DNA of 50,992 nucleotides, from the NCBI GenBank assembly GCA_016870095.1, contig VGCI01000011.1, positions 1-50,992 on the forward strand, in the 5' to 3' direction. Within the stretch, counting starts at the first letter, position 1; every line of letters begins with the position of its first letter. Below, in pieces: positions 36,601 to 44,318 of the stretch. A program made the translations under genes and the position numbers. The stretch comes from Alphaproteobacteria bacterium (GTDB lineage: Bacteria; Pseudomonadota; Alphaproteobacteria; Paracaedibacterales; VGCI01). The notes below the pieces were generated by a model. It saw only the letters and a program-made list of their open reading frames with translations. It did no database searches and was not told the origin of the DNA.

Positions 36601-37697
36601 ATTTTTGTCGTCGTAAAGAATCGATCTCCCTCAAAGACAAATTCATTGCCAAAATAGGCAGAGTTACATTGAATAAGCGAAATATTTGGAGTGTAGAGAT
36701 TTCCCAAATTGGAATATTTTCCTCCTTGGAAACGATGTAAGACACCCGCAAATATTCGGGAATTCTTATCACCTTCAAAATGATCTCCCATCAATTGAAC
36801 TAATCTTTTTGATCTCATGGCCCCTTGGTTCGTAAAAGACCGAAACCCTGGCTTATCTTCTGGTGCGGCTTCAAAGAGCGAAACGCCTAAAAGAACATCT
36901 TGTTCGGCTTTAAAATCTCCTTTCTGTCCATTGTGTCCTTCTTGAAAATCTAAATGAATCGACTGTGCCCATGTAGATTGATTGTTATTAATGCGTTTAC
37001 CTTTTAACAATAAATCCGATAGTCCTCGAAATGATCCTTCGAGAGTAAGATCCCCTTTACGACTCCATCCTTTCCAGGGAGCGTGGGAGGCGATATTTCC
37101 ATCTAAGGAAAGGCTTTCGGCATCAAAGGTGGCTTCTTGCGAAAAAATCCCCCCTAAGACTTTTAAAAACCCCTTTGTCACAACAGTCAGCGGTCCGTAG
37201 GCATGAGAGCTAATTTGCTCTGACAAAGCGCTCAAGATTGCGCTTTCTTCTACTCCCGGTTGATTTTCTTTGTCTAGTTCTGATTGCGATGAAAACCGGC
37301 CATCCAGAACGATGGGGGCTTTACCACCAATAAATTGAAGATGACCCTTCTCAGAACTCACCATCCCAATAGGCTTTTCTCCATCTAAAAGAACGAGTGC
37401 TCTGTCAGCTTTCCACAAATCAGGATCCAAGGCTAAAGAATACAACCCCTCTTTGTTGGGACTAACCTGAAGGATGGAAAGACCAGATTCAGCAGCAAGA
37501 GCGTTTTTTGGGGATACCAAAATCGTTCCTTCTTTAACCATCGCTTCCATCGCATCAACAGGCATGGCATACATGACTTGAAGGAAAGAAAGAAAATAAA
37601 CCAGAACACGATAAGAGAATGCCTTCAACTTACCCATAAGGATTTGCTTTAGTGGAATTGACATATCCATTTTATTTTCCTCTTTTCTAAATGCCAT
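30693..37697 (-). CDS. giant filamentous-hemagglutinin / CdiA-like polymorphic toxin
   Basis: A 2,334-residue exported protein. The ATG at 37670 (MDMSIPLKQ), with AGAGGA upstream, may be the true start. A signal-like hydrophobic segment lies near 27-50. A long beta-helix of FHA-type repeats follows, with three visible units of about 115-120 residues starting near 767, 886 and 1000 (pattern QYSAG...LSG...). Residues 1745-1985 are an Ala/Gly-rich DUF637-like block, and an IENN at 2057-2060 corresponds to the VENN motif preceding CdiA toxin regions. The C-terminal region (about 2150-2334) has PDV (D2272) and EIQSK (E2287, K2291), resembling a PD-(D/E)XK nuclease. No canonical TPS domain is recognised, and no CdiB gene is present. 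It starts 1 nt after the LRR gene stop. Confidence 0.85.
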   Translation of the reverse strand: MAFRKEENKMDMSIPLKQILMGKLKAFSYRVLVYFLSFLQVMYAMPVDAMEAMVKEGTILVSPKNALAAESGLSILQVSPNKEGLYSLALDPDLWKADRALVLLDGEKPIGMVSSEKGHLQFIGGKAPIVLDGRFSSQSELDKENQPGVEESAILSALSEQISSHAYGPLTVVTKGFLKVLGGIFSQEATFDAESLSLDGNIASHAPWKGWSRKGDLTLEGSFRGLSDLLLKGKRINNNQSTWAQSIHLDFQEGHNGQKGDFKAEQDVLLGVSLFEAAPEDKPGFRSFTNQGAMRSKRLVQLMGDHFEGDKNSRIFAGVLHRFQGGKYSNLGNLYTPNISLIQCNSAYFGNEFVFEGDRFFTTTKMRLETDAVQGRSAAKITAASKVMLDSQSTLVHKGNINVRKVPESQLPYNQYDVGPTLETSEQPKPQSSLPYQINEYKKKMELLSLLKGNGVFLSAPSLRQEGKVSSYTGEMKFHGKNILVSGSTQLVDHFQQNKIDIQGVDAVLNGILKGGYLTSINLENHLQLNVQELSTKHLHAQSNTASLSGSVVADRANIETRTILTQEPSSRFTVKDALLRSGKFLTSDGINTIENCLTLQAPELLHMGLTQALQFFLLGENVNLSGEVLVKLIKAQAESTFSHHAQTTASHAQFEGKTVGLHKTINADSLVSTARDSLQTDATIQNAREVSLSGENSVRVGGSQEHCGAVDIRTKGQGLLTGVIQSRSLHVQGQDLGASGHNDISEHLSMVAHRNLDVSSDDTATILQYSAGRNTSLSGNKTGGSLVSVSQGSANIAANVNLTGNAFFQGNESLAVTDRLKVGETVYLNSNGAVSTSAIIKAHNLGIQGFDAKMTGENNIAAALEVNVRHDLENTGADKAKHQHYSAGNTMDLAGPKEGSTFVAIAQNRLKSEADLKTIDLTLLRGVNEASIGGEIKSQGNSHIESNGLASVTANVTSNNHSVQAKDVRQSGNAEVANLLRVDASGELEAIGNDQAKTIQYTAESQMALAGDKKGENLTAVTPGHLKSTANVEMTDKLHMEGAKSLNVGEKAIALEKTTFKTGGLANISADIQTKNIGVAAESADLSWKATAERTTVVANQNIDHSGDTNSKDIDLSGKTANLGGVVNSDGTLAAQCDDIATTWNADLNKLTVDGNNLALGGETRAKEALLHSQDTLHLKDSVNIQDLKARAKHLVQDGELGGKKAFLVIDESTKFRGDAAFTESLVNKAKSISLEDAQLKAPVLGLLADQMAAKNSSLTADVASIEVKEGKPDLRDLTIKANEQFNLRAPEAQIDPSKITAGLIKLHLAKYENGIESVKRLIDELVHCDSVCIDARDLTLNLNLPTVWHRNVALALYKVAINASLKSSGSIEVVSETGIDVSDSIMGKNIHLQALKENINLDRALLEAFEDVYLTANEGDVNAEGSLIRGRTGNVAIEAGKDVLLTSLVDREGESQNYRDKKIQAGAEVGKKLDILAGRNIRFTAVKTRSGTETSLNAGQHTVDASLPLESQEISETKSKKKNTNTRDKKVEHEVSCHETGGAFTSVAGGYQDLHAPKVNAEETVLIKGGQGVVIHDVNNTHEHESSSKKKGNGLKSTKKTNTSSIDSRSQGANLSSKVSVDIDSGGDIAVTNLASHTPKTTLAALTGIVKILQGTNHSSSSSMSSSKSVAWQKQQSRVEEHRTFAASKFDGKLEIKARETIVQSVQGQTLDFLKQLDNHNGKLTYDILEEFHHVKSQKTQGPTQALAAVVALAVSICTAGAGSALGGMITTAGGLTTTSAAGVVTLTTTGTVVSSMTAAAFTSVCSQAALALLSNEGNVLKAAKSLASSDTLKSMGISVMTAGLTAGIGDKLGIETSASKLAAITKVDMSAGITAHLRANLLKGAISGGMGIALGGENLDEALMQGLRGLAAGVIGGVGANKLGEAYNINTQDIDAVSHKLLHAFLGGVTGGILAKDIAKGALAGAIGALVAETVADLLAPDKPSLIKKIEAARKAKGSDLSYQEVESISRPELDVYANKADIAADLSKIIAATSALLTKQDVNIAIGTATNAIENNFLPAVFWVGMTAWKIYSVYGICERLVEACENNDKEAAAKIILLDVIPTVLAGTKIGPAFDAIGVADEIYASYQQNGIEGAVMSLMVNGTRMIQGKGVKGNKANHNIPQKPGADKHGIPPKSENIEALDLAGTTKQLSKESSLTIRPGQEWKLKIQGNAQKTKTPGHALESAKQAIRDAKDPEIGAVYLNNGYHKALRAHGIDTKLESNRLPDVLAVSKDGKKMRATEIQSKSDIEDVLRGRNLKVRDQLKPNDVTLEVDVKKIPTWDYKKGMPK

Positions 37698-37698
37698 T

Positions 37699-39885
37699 TT
37701 AATTCACAATGAGCTTGAAATTTTGCCTTTTAAGAGCTTCAAGTCGAGCTTTGGTTCCAACGCTAATATTCCCATCCTTTATTCCAAGACTCAAAACCGT
37801 GAGGGTTAAATTGTTATTAAGACCATCAAGTAAGGTGAGAAAAACTGTCTCATGAAAACTCATTCTATCTAAATATAGAGACTTTAACGTGCGATTCTGT
37901 CCTAGAGCGATTACGCCTCTGATCGTAATTCCAGGATTGTTGGATAGCGAAATATTTGTGAGTTTTGTATTAAGCGCCAGGGCACATACCTGATCATCAT
38001 TAACTCCAGCTTCGTTGGCATAAAACTTCTTCTCGGTGTATTCATCTGAAAATGTTTCAAGCACTTTCCTATCCATCCCCCTAATTGTCGAACATCCCCC
38101 GACGTTAAGGCTGAATATTCCCTTCTTAAGATCAAAAATTCGATAAAGGTCTGCGGCCAAAATTTGGGTGTTTTGACAAGATAATTTTTGAAGGTTAGCT
38201 GCACTCCTCAATGTTAATCTATCCAACCTTATTGAATTGTCTGCCGAGAGCTCGGTGAGTAAGGGCGCTTCTAGACTAATTTCGAGAAGCGAACCCATAT
38301 CATTAAGCGTTAACATTGTGAGCTTTCTAAACGTTACTGCAGAAGATCTCCCCCCCTCTTTCTTGCAAAACTCCACAATACCTGTTGTTGAGAGATTTAG
38401 AGCCTCTAATGCTGGATTTTTATCGGAAAGGTTCAACACAGAAGCGTTGGTAATATTGCTACAACCTTCCAAATTGACATCTCGCAATTGTCCTTGAATT
38501 AGAGTTGAAAACAAACTGTCTATTAGCCCCTTACAATTTGGTAAGTGAACTGTGGTCAGATAAATAGCAAAATTTCCAAGGGCAGATAATGATATAACTT
38601 GATTATCTGCTGAAAGTGTTGAAATTCTACCACTATTCACAAGTGTTTCCAGATACTGAGTATCTTGTTGGCAACTCCTAATCAATGTCAGAAGGCTTGG
38701 ATTCTTCACAGGAGCATCAGACAGAGCTAACAACAATTGACTATCGGCCATCAAATTCCGCCCTAAGACTTCCACAGAGCTTAGGTTGGGAAATTTCTTT
38801 GTAAGGGAAACAAGCTTCACAAACTCATTTGGATCTCTTGTGGGAGTGCTGTCCCCAAGAAATGTTAGAGAAGTAAGATATGGTGAAAGAAAATTACTAT
38901 TTATGAGTTCTTGGTATAAATCCTGCCTTTCTTCAGCAGAACTGCAAGCAACAGAAACAGGCGGCAGAAGTTCTACAGAACCAGAGTTCGTATTTTCAAA
39001 GGAGTATTTAAACTTTCTATTTCCATCTTTTCGAACAAGTTCTTTAGTTTCAATCGAATAAAAACCTTCATCTAAGAAATCCCCATCAAAGTCCTTGATT
39101 TTATATCCATCCGATAATTTTAGTGTTTTGTGTGTTTTTAGAACATATTGAACCTGTAATGGGTTTGTTCTTCTTGATGGAAGTCCGAACTTATCAATAG
39201 GATGCCATTGTTCACTATAAACTCGAGTCAGATAGAATACTTTCCCATCACTATAGAGGTAAGAACTTGGTAGGAGGTGTGTTTGACAAGGAGATGTGTC
39301 ATAATATTCACCAAGTTCTTCCGTGTCAGGGGATAAGATCATTGTTGTGAGAACGTCTCCGTGTGCCAACTCTTTTGATGAGTATCCATGCCAATCTTCA
39401 AGGCCATCAATATCAAGAATTTGAACGGGGTATACAAAATCTTTACAGACGGTATTTGTTTTATATAATTGCGCTCCATCAAAATATCTTTTTTGGGGAC
39501 TGAAATAGGTTTTTACAGAACTTGGTACGACTGCATGACGAAATGATTCCTGTTTTTTCCCATTTTGTTCAACGACAGGTACTTTTTGCTGATCGCCGTT
39601 AACATAGTATTTAGAGGCCGTAATGGTGGTGACATGATCTACGTCATTGTGAGAAACGCCAAATTCCACTTGGTGCTGATAGCGAACTTGAGGCTCCTCA
39701 GCATCTGGCGTATATCTTTCACTCGCGAGATGTTGTATCCTTTTTACCCATTCATTAGCGTCGGGTTCTACACCCTTGATTGAGTGAATATTTGCCCCTA
39801 TCAATGCAGTAAAAATTAGAAGTTTAGCCTTTACTTGAAAAAATCTAAATTTGTCTTGCATTTGAATTCTTTTCTCTAATACCAT
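37699..39885 (-). CDS. secreted leucine-rich-repeat protein
   Basis: A 728-residue protein from the ATG at 39885, chosen because AAGGAGAAGG lies just upstream; an in-frame ATG at 39909 is 8 codons earlier. A hydrophobic segment near 18-32 (LLIFTALIGANIHS) is likely a signal peptide. Residues about 50-310 hold a Tyr/His-rich, beta-rich domain of unknown family. The rest has LRRs of the RNI/cysteine-containing type, e.g. LRDVNLEGCSNITNASVLNL, FSLNVGGCSTIRG, LTNISLSNNPGITIRGVIALG. Such repeats mediate protein binding, often with host proteins. It is immediately upstream of the CdiA-like gene, so it may be an accessory or an independent effector sharing its transcript. Confidence 0.75.
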   Translation of the reverse strand: MVLEKRIQMQDKFRFFQVKAKLLIFTALIGANIHSIKGVEPDANEWVKRIQHLASERYTPDAEEPQVRYQHQVEFGVSHNDVDHVTTITASKYYVNGDQQKVPVVEQNGKKQESFRHAVVPSSVKTYFSPQKRYFDGAQLYKTNTVCKDFVYPVQILDIDGLEDWHGYSSKELAHGDVLTTMILSPDTEELGEYYDTSPCQTHLLPSSYLYSDGKVFYLTRVYSEQWHPIDKFGLPSRRTNPLQVQYVLKTHKTLKLSDGYKIKDFDGDFLDEGFYSIETKELVRKDGNRKFKYSFENTNSGSVELLPPVSVACSSAEERQDLYQELINSNFLSPYLTSLTFLGDSTPTRDPNEFVKLVSLTKKFPNLSSVEVLGRNLMADSQLLLALSDAPVKNPSLLTLIRSCQQDTQYLETLVNSGRISTLSADNQVISLSALGNFAIYLTTVHLPNCKGLIDSLFSTLIQGQLRDVNLEGCSNITNASVLNLSDKNPALEALNLSTTGIVEFCKKEGGRSSAVTFRKLTMLTLNDMGSLLEISLEAPLLTELSADNSIRLDRLTLRSAANLQKLSCQNTQILAADLYRIFDLKKGIFSLNVGGCSTIRGMDRKVLETFSDEYTEKKFYANEAGVNDDQVCALALNTKLTNISLSNNPGITIRGVIALGQNRTLKSLYLDRMSFHETVFLTLLDGLNNNLTLTVLSLGIKDGNISVGTKARLEALKRQNFKLIVN

Positions 39886-39984
39886 TGGCCTTCTCCTTAA
39901 ATTATACAATTTTGTTCATTTGTTCACGATCGAACAGATAAGGAAAATAAATCTGAAGATCCCGGTTTTCCTAGTGTTTATTTA

Positions 39985-40012
39985 GACTCAGGAGATTTAT
40001 TCCTCCTGAGTC
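39985..40012. other. strong hairpin downstream of the GTPase-collagen gene
   Basis: GACTCAGGAG (39985-39994) and CTCCTGAGTC (40003-40012) form a perfect 10-bp stem with an 8-nt loop, 33 nt past the stop of the minus-strand GTPase gene. No T run follows on that strand, so Rho-independent termination is doubtful. It may block exonucleases at the mRNA 3' end. Confidence 0.5.
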
Positions 40013-40045
40013 ATTCATAATGTCTATTCTTTCTCAATCAATCCC

Positions 40046-42403
40046 TCATAGATTAGGGAATGATCGAACAAATGGGTTCGCAGCAGTTTGTGCATTGTAG
40101 GCATCTCTATATTCCTGCTTTAAAGCATCCCCGTTGAGAGGGATTTGTAGAAGTTGATTTAATTGACCGGCATCATTTAAACCAGGTGGAACAATCCCAG
40201 AGGAAGCCCGTTCCGGATCTCGAGCAATATAGCCCCTATTTGTTATAGTTTTCTCAACTGGTTTAGTAGGGCCTATATGCAAAGTCTGATTCTTGAAAAG
40301 TGTGTATTGTTCTGTGCCAATAACAACCTCTCCCTGACAATGCCTTCCATGTGTCCCTCCCACACCTACTATACCGGGATCTCCATTACCCCCTGCTTGA
40401 GCAACAGCATTTTGAATCGGGTTATTCCACTGACCGTCAATGAGAACTGTGCCATTTTTCCCAGCTAATCCACCTCTCCCTCCTTGCCCAGAATTTTGCC
40501 CAGGAGTTCCGTCGGTTCCTTTGTCTCCATAAAATTGGTGGGTTTCCCAGAATCTTCTTGACTGGTTATTCCCAAGTGAGTATTCACCATTATCTTGAGA
40601 TGTATTTGTGATTGTTAATAAAACCCCATCATTCCCTGCGATACCGTTTGCACCATTGCCACCATTGCCCCCACGTCCTCCATTGCCCCCCATGGTATTA
40701 ACCGTAAGAGCATTAATATTCTCATATGTATGGGCTTTTCCATAAAAATGGCCTCCATGTTGACCATGAGTTCCAGGTAATCCGGGTTGACCTACGCCCC
40801 CATTAACGCCAAGAACTCCCATAGCTCCATTATCTCCAACTGTGCCATGGGCTCCTGATAGATTAAGGATTCTTGCTGGGCCGACTACGCGTAAGTGAGG
40901 AGACAATAAACATGTTAGTGTTCCCGGGAATCTAAGGTCTGCATCAATTAGAAGGGTGTTGAAACTATAAACTTTCAACGTGTTGATGGGATTATTATTT
41001 CCGCTAGCTCTCAATTGGGCTACAGCTCTATTGACGTCGCTTGTTCCCAGAATCGTACCTCTTAATGTTAGAATGCCATTCCCATATTCATAGGAAGGAA
41101 GAATTCCTTGAACATTAGCTGCAGGGGCAGCACTTAAGGAAGTCACTTGCTGAATTCCACCGTTAAGTGCCGCTCCCCAAGCTTGAGTATCATAGTTAAC
41201 TGCATCGTTAATCCTTTTTAGAAAGGTAATCGTATTAATCCTAGCGGTAATACGATCTGCTTGGAGTAGTCCATTGAGTTGATTGCTAAAATTCAAAGGG
41301 TTATCGGGGGAAATTTGTTGAACAATCGTATTGAGTTGTCCTGCAATATTTCCCATTGCTGTTCTTAAAGCGGTGATGTCGTTTGGGGCTAGATTGATTA
41401 TCTCTTGCATACAATGATTTGTTATCAATCTTACTTCTTCTATTCTTATATACTCTGCAAGAGATGCATTAAGCCTTAACCCTAAATTTCCAACAAGCTC
41501 CCGCGCTTGGGGTGTAACGGCAATGTTCACTCTGGGATAAGCAATCGGATTGGTGTTTGCAATCAGATTATTTAGAATCCGCAGGCGATCTGCTGGTCGG
41601 TCATAAGCTCCTAATTGAGTTGGTTTGGAGAAAAACGAAACTCGAGTTGCGCCATTAGCCGCAAGGAATCTTATAAGATTGATGACTTTTCCATCTCGAT
41701 TGGTGTTTAGAAGATTACGATGGTTTGCATCCGCTTCCTGTAAAACTTCTTGGAAAATTGTTTCTGGTAAATTTGTGTGTTTAGTGATGACAACATTAAG
41801 CCCTTGTTTCAACTGATCCATTGATTCAAACATATCAACTAATCTCCCGAATTTTTCGGAAAGGTTCTCATACCCTGGTCCATCAAGGTCATTTTCAGCC
41901 AGAGCAAATAATACTTTTGCATTTGCTTGATTCTGAATTAATTGATGAGCAAAAATAGCATTCAGAATAACTTGTTGAGGTCCTTCTGGATCATTATTTC
42001 CTGGAAAATCGAAAAGTTTGAGCCTATTTTGTGGATCATACCACATACAAGGTTCTAAAGTACCCCGCTCACCTGTATGACTGATTCTAAAACCCGGCAA
42101 TAGATTATTTGCATCAACATGGAGTCTTAACTCTCTGGGATTTGCCTGTTCTGCTATAATCGGTTTGTTCGCTAGAAGATGGTGTAGAGAAGTTTTGCCA
42201 ATTCTAGGTGCTCCGATAACCACGACTGAGCAGATTGCGTCTGGATGAACTTCAGCAAAGTCTTGGACTCTTTGTTGGACTCGATTCACAGAAGCCTCCA
42301 GGGCAGCGGGATCAACAGCTCTTTCTGCTGCTAAAATGCTTTGTGGGTAGGATGTTAAAATTCCACCCAAAAGAGTTAATGTGATTAGTGATTTTTTTTT
42401 CAT
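40046..42403 (-). CDS. secreted GTPase-like protein with collagen-like repeats
   Basis: A 785-residue protein. Residues 1-25 are a clear signal peptide. A P-loop NTPase follows: G1 GAPRIGKTS at 64-72, G3 DFPG at 132-135, and a G4-like TKHT at 207-210 with the usual Asp replaced. A helical region (about 220-430) leads to a short beta domain and a glycine-rich, collagen-like section (about 517-685) with GVNGGVGQPGLPGTHGQHGG and NGGRGGNGGNGANG. The C-terminal 50 residues, ending NPFVRSFPNL, are conserved in the neighbouring paralogue and may be an export or anchoring signal. GTP is absent from the periplasm, so activity would make sense only in a host cell. This is an inference. Confidence 0.75.
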   Translation of the reverse strand: MKKKSLITLTLLGGILTSYPQSILAAERAVDPAALEASVNRVQQRVQDFAEVHPDAICSVVVIGAPRIGKTSLHHLLANKPIIAEQANPRELRLHVDANNLLPGFRISHTGERGTLEPCMWYDPQNRLKLFDFPGNNDPEGPQQVILNAIFAHQLIQNQANAKVLFALAENDLDGPGYENLSEKFGRLVDMFESMDQLKQGLNVVITKHTNLPETIFQEVLQEADANHRNLLNTNRDGKVINLIRFLAANGATRVSFFSKPTQLGAYDRPADRLRILNNLIANTNPIAYPRVNIAVTPQARELVGNLGLRLNASLAEYIRIEEVRLITNHCMQEIINLAPNDITALRTAMGNIAGQLNTIVQQISPDNPLNFSNQLNGLLQADRITARINTITFLKRINDAVNYDTQAWGAALNGGIQQVTSLSAAPAANVQGILPSYEYGNGILTLRGTILGTSDVNRAVAQLRASGNNNPINTLKVYSFNTLLIDADLRFPGTLTCLLSPHLRVVGPARILNLSGAHGTVGDNGAMGVLGVNGGVGQPGLPGTHGQHGGHFYGKAHTYENINALTVNTMGGNGGRGGNGGNGANGIAGNDGVLLTITNTSQDNGEYSLGNNQSRRFWETHQFYGDKGTDGTPGQNSGQGGRGGLAGKNGTVLIDGQWNNPIQNAVAQAGGNGDPGIVGVGGTHGRHCQGEVVIGTEQYTLFKNQTLHIGPTKPVEKTITNRGYIARDPERASSGIVPPGLNDAGQLNQLLQIPLNGDALKQEYRDAYNAQTAANPFVRSFPNL

Positions 42404-42564
42404 CTTCTATTTTCCTTTTGTAAAATTATTCTCATACTTTCCTGGTTGTTAATATGCTCTAAACACAAAGCCGCTCTTTAAGTCGTTGGTATTCTATAAG
42501 AAAAGTTTTGCCCCTCATTGGATTACCCCCGATCTTGCTTCTATAAGGCTCCGTATCCATTCTC

Positions 42565-44305
42565 CTATTGAAGATTAGGGAATGATCGAACAAATGGATT
42601 TGCCGCTCCTTGCGCATTGTAGAAATCGCTATATTCCTGCCTTAAAGCATCCCCGTTGAGAGGGATTTGGAGAAGTTGATTTGATTGACCGACATCATTG
42701 AAGCCTTGCGGATTAATCCCGTTTGGAGCAGATGCTGGATTTCGGGGAAGATGGGCTCTTACTACTGTATAATGCTCACCGTTTTTTTGCCAATCACCCC
42801 TTCTGGGTTTCCAGCTATTTTCTTTCTTAGTGCCAGTGCAATGCTGTCCATGTTTCCCCCCCATACCTGCTACACCGGTAATTCCATTATCCCCCTCGGT
42901 AGCAACAGCATTTTGAATTGCATTGTTCCATTGACCGTCAATGAGAACTGTGCCATTTTTCCCAGCTAATCCACCTCTCCCTCCTTGCCCAGAATTTTGG
43001 CCAGGAGTTCCATCGGTTCCCTGATCATGATATTCCCAAAATTCATCTATCTCCGGGTATTTGCCAGATTGATAACGAACACTCCTATTCTCAGTTACTT
43101 TAGCCAAATTTCCATCAATCCCTGGAATACCATCTGCACCATTGCCACCATTACCGCCACGTCCTCCATTACCACCCGTGGTAAGAACAGAAAGACCATT
43201 AATGTTTTCGTAAACACTAGAAAACCCAAATAAATGGCCTCCATGTTGTCCGTGACTAGCTGGCGTACCTGGAAGGCCGGGTCCCCCATCCTGACCATTA
43301 GCACCATGTGCGCCACAAAGGTTTATGATTCTTTGCCCAAAGACTCGAGTGTGAGGCGAGATTAAAGCTACCAAAGTTCCTGGAAGCGTCAAGTTTTCGT
43401 CAATCAGCAGAGTGTTCAAACTAAATACCCTTAAGGCAAGAATTGGTCGTGTATCATGTTGGTTGATCCTTGCAACTAGTGCTCGATTAACATCACTCGA
43501 GCCTAGTAAATTCCCTTTTAATAAGAGAGTACCATTACCGTACTCACATTGGGGTGCTACTGTGAGAGAAGTAATATTTTGAATCGTTACTCTAAGAGCC
43601 TCAGCCCAAGCTGCAGTATCATAGGTGACTGCATTGTTAATATCTCTTAAGAATTTCAGAGTGCAGATTCTGTGGGACAGATTGTCCACATGGAGAATGC
43701 TGTTCAAACGATTCGCAAAATCCATTGGATTATCAGGAGTAGCAAGCTGAGTGACAGTTTGAAGTTGTCCAAGGAGATTAGCAAATTCCGCCCTCAATGT
43801 CGCAATAGGCCCTAGAGGGAAATGGCTAATTCTTTGAGTACAGTGGTCGATAATCAGTTGTGCTTGTTGATTTCTGATATAGTCTGTCAAAGAGGTATTG
43901 AACCTTTGACCTAAAGTGCTAACAATTTCTCGAGCTTGAGGCGACACAGAAACTCTAATAGTTGGGGTGTTAACAGGAGTGGCATGACCCAAATTCCTAA
44001 ATATTCTTTGGAAACAGTTGGGATTTTGGTAGGCACCTACCTGAAGAGGTTTCGGAAAAAAGGAGACACTTGTCGGTCCATGGTTTGCCAAGAAACGAAC
44101 GAGCTCCATAACACGAGGGTTCCGATTTAAGTGATTCTCATTGTCACCTTCTGCTTCGTCCCTAACATTTTGAAAGATTGTATCTGTCATGTCAGTTTGC
44201 TTCGTGATAACAACATTAAGAGCTTGAGTTAATTGGCCCATAGACTCAAACATATTAACAAGTTTTCCTAATCGATCCGCCAAATTGCTATATCGAGGTT
44301 CGTCG
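42565..44305 (-). pseudogene. N-terminally truncated paralogue of the GTPase-collagen protein
   Basis: Collinear with the 785-residue neighbour from about its residue 172 onward, with the same G4 region (VVITKQTD), collagen-like section and C-terminal tail ending NPFVRSFPN. The signal peptide, P-loop and DFPG motif are missing. Homology begins near 44305 (FDEPRYSNLADRLG matches LDGPGYENLSEKFG), and the frame there has no ATG; the first possible start is a TTG at 44283. Interestingly, its G4 retains Asp. The break lies 14-20 nt before the start of the divergent TIR-like/NB-ARC gene, so a recombination joint is likely. A 572-aa product could still be made, but without GTPase function or export. 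Confidence 0.75.
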
Positions 44306-44318
44306 AAGTCAGTTTCTG

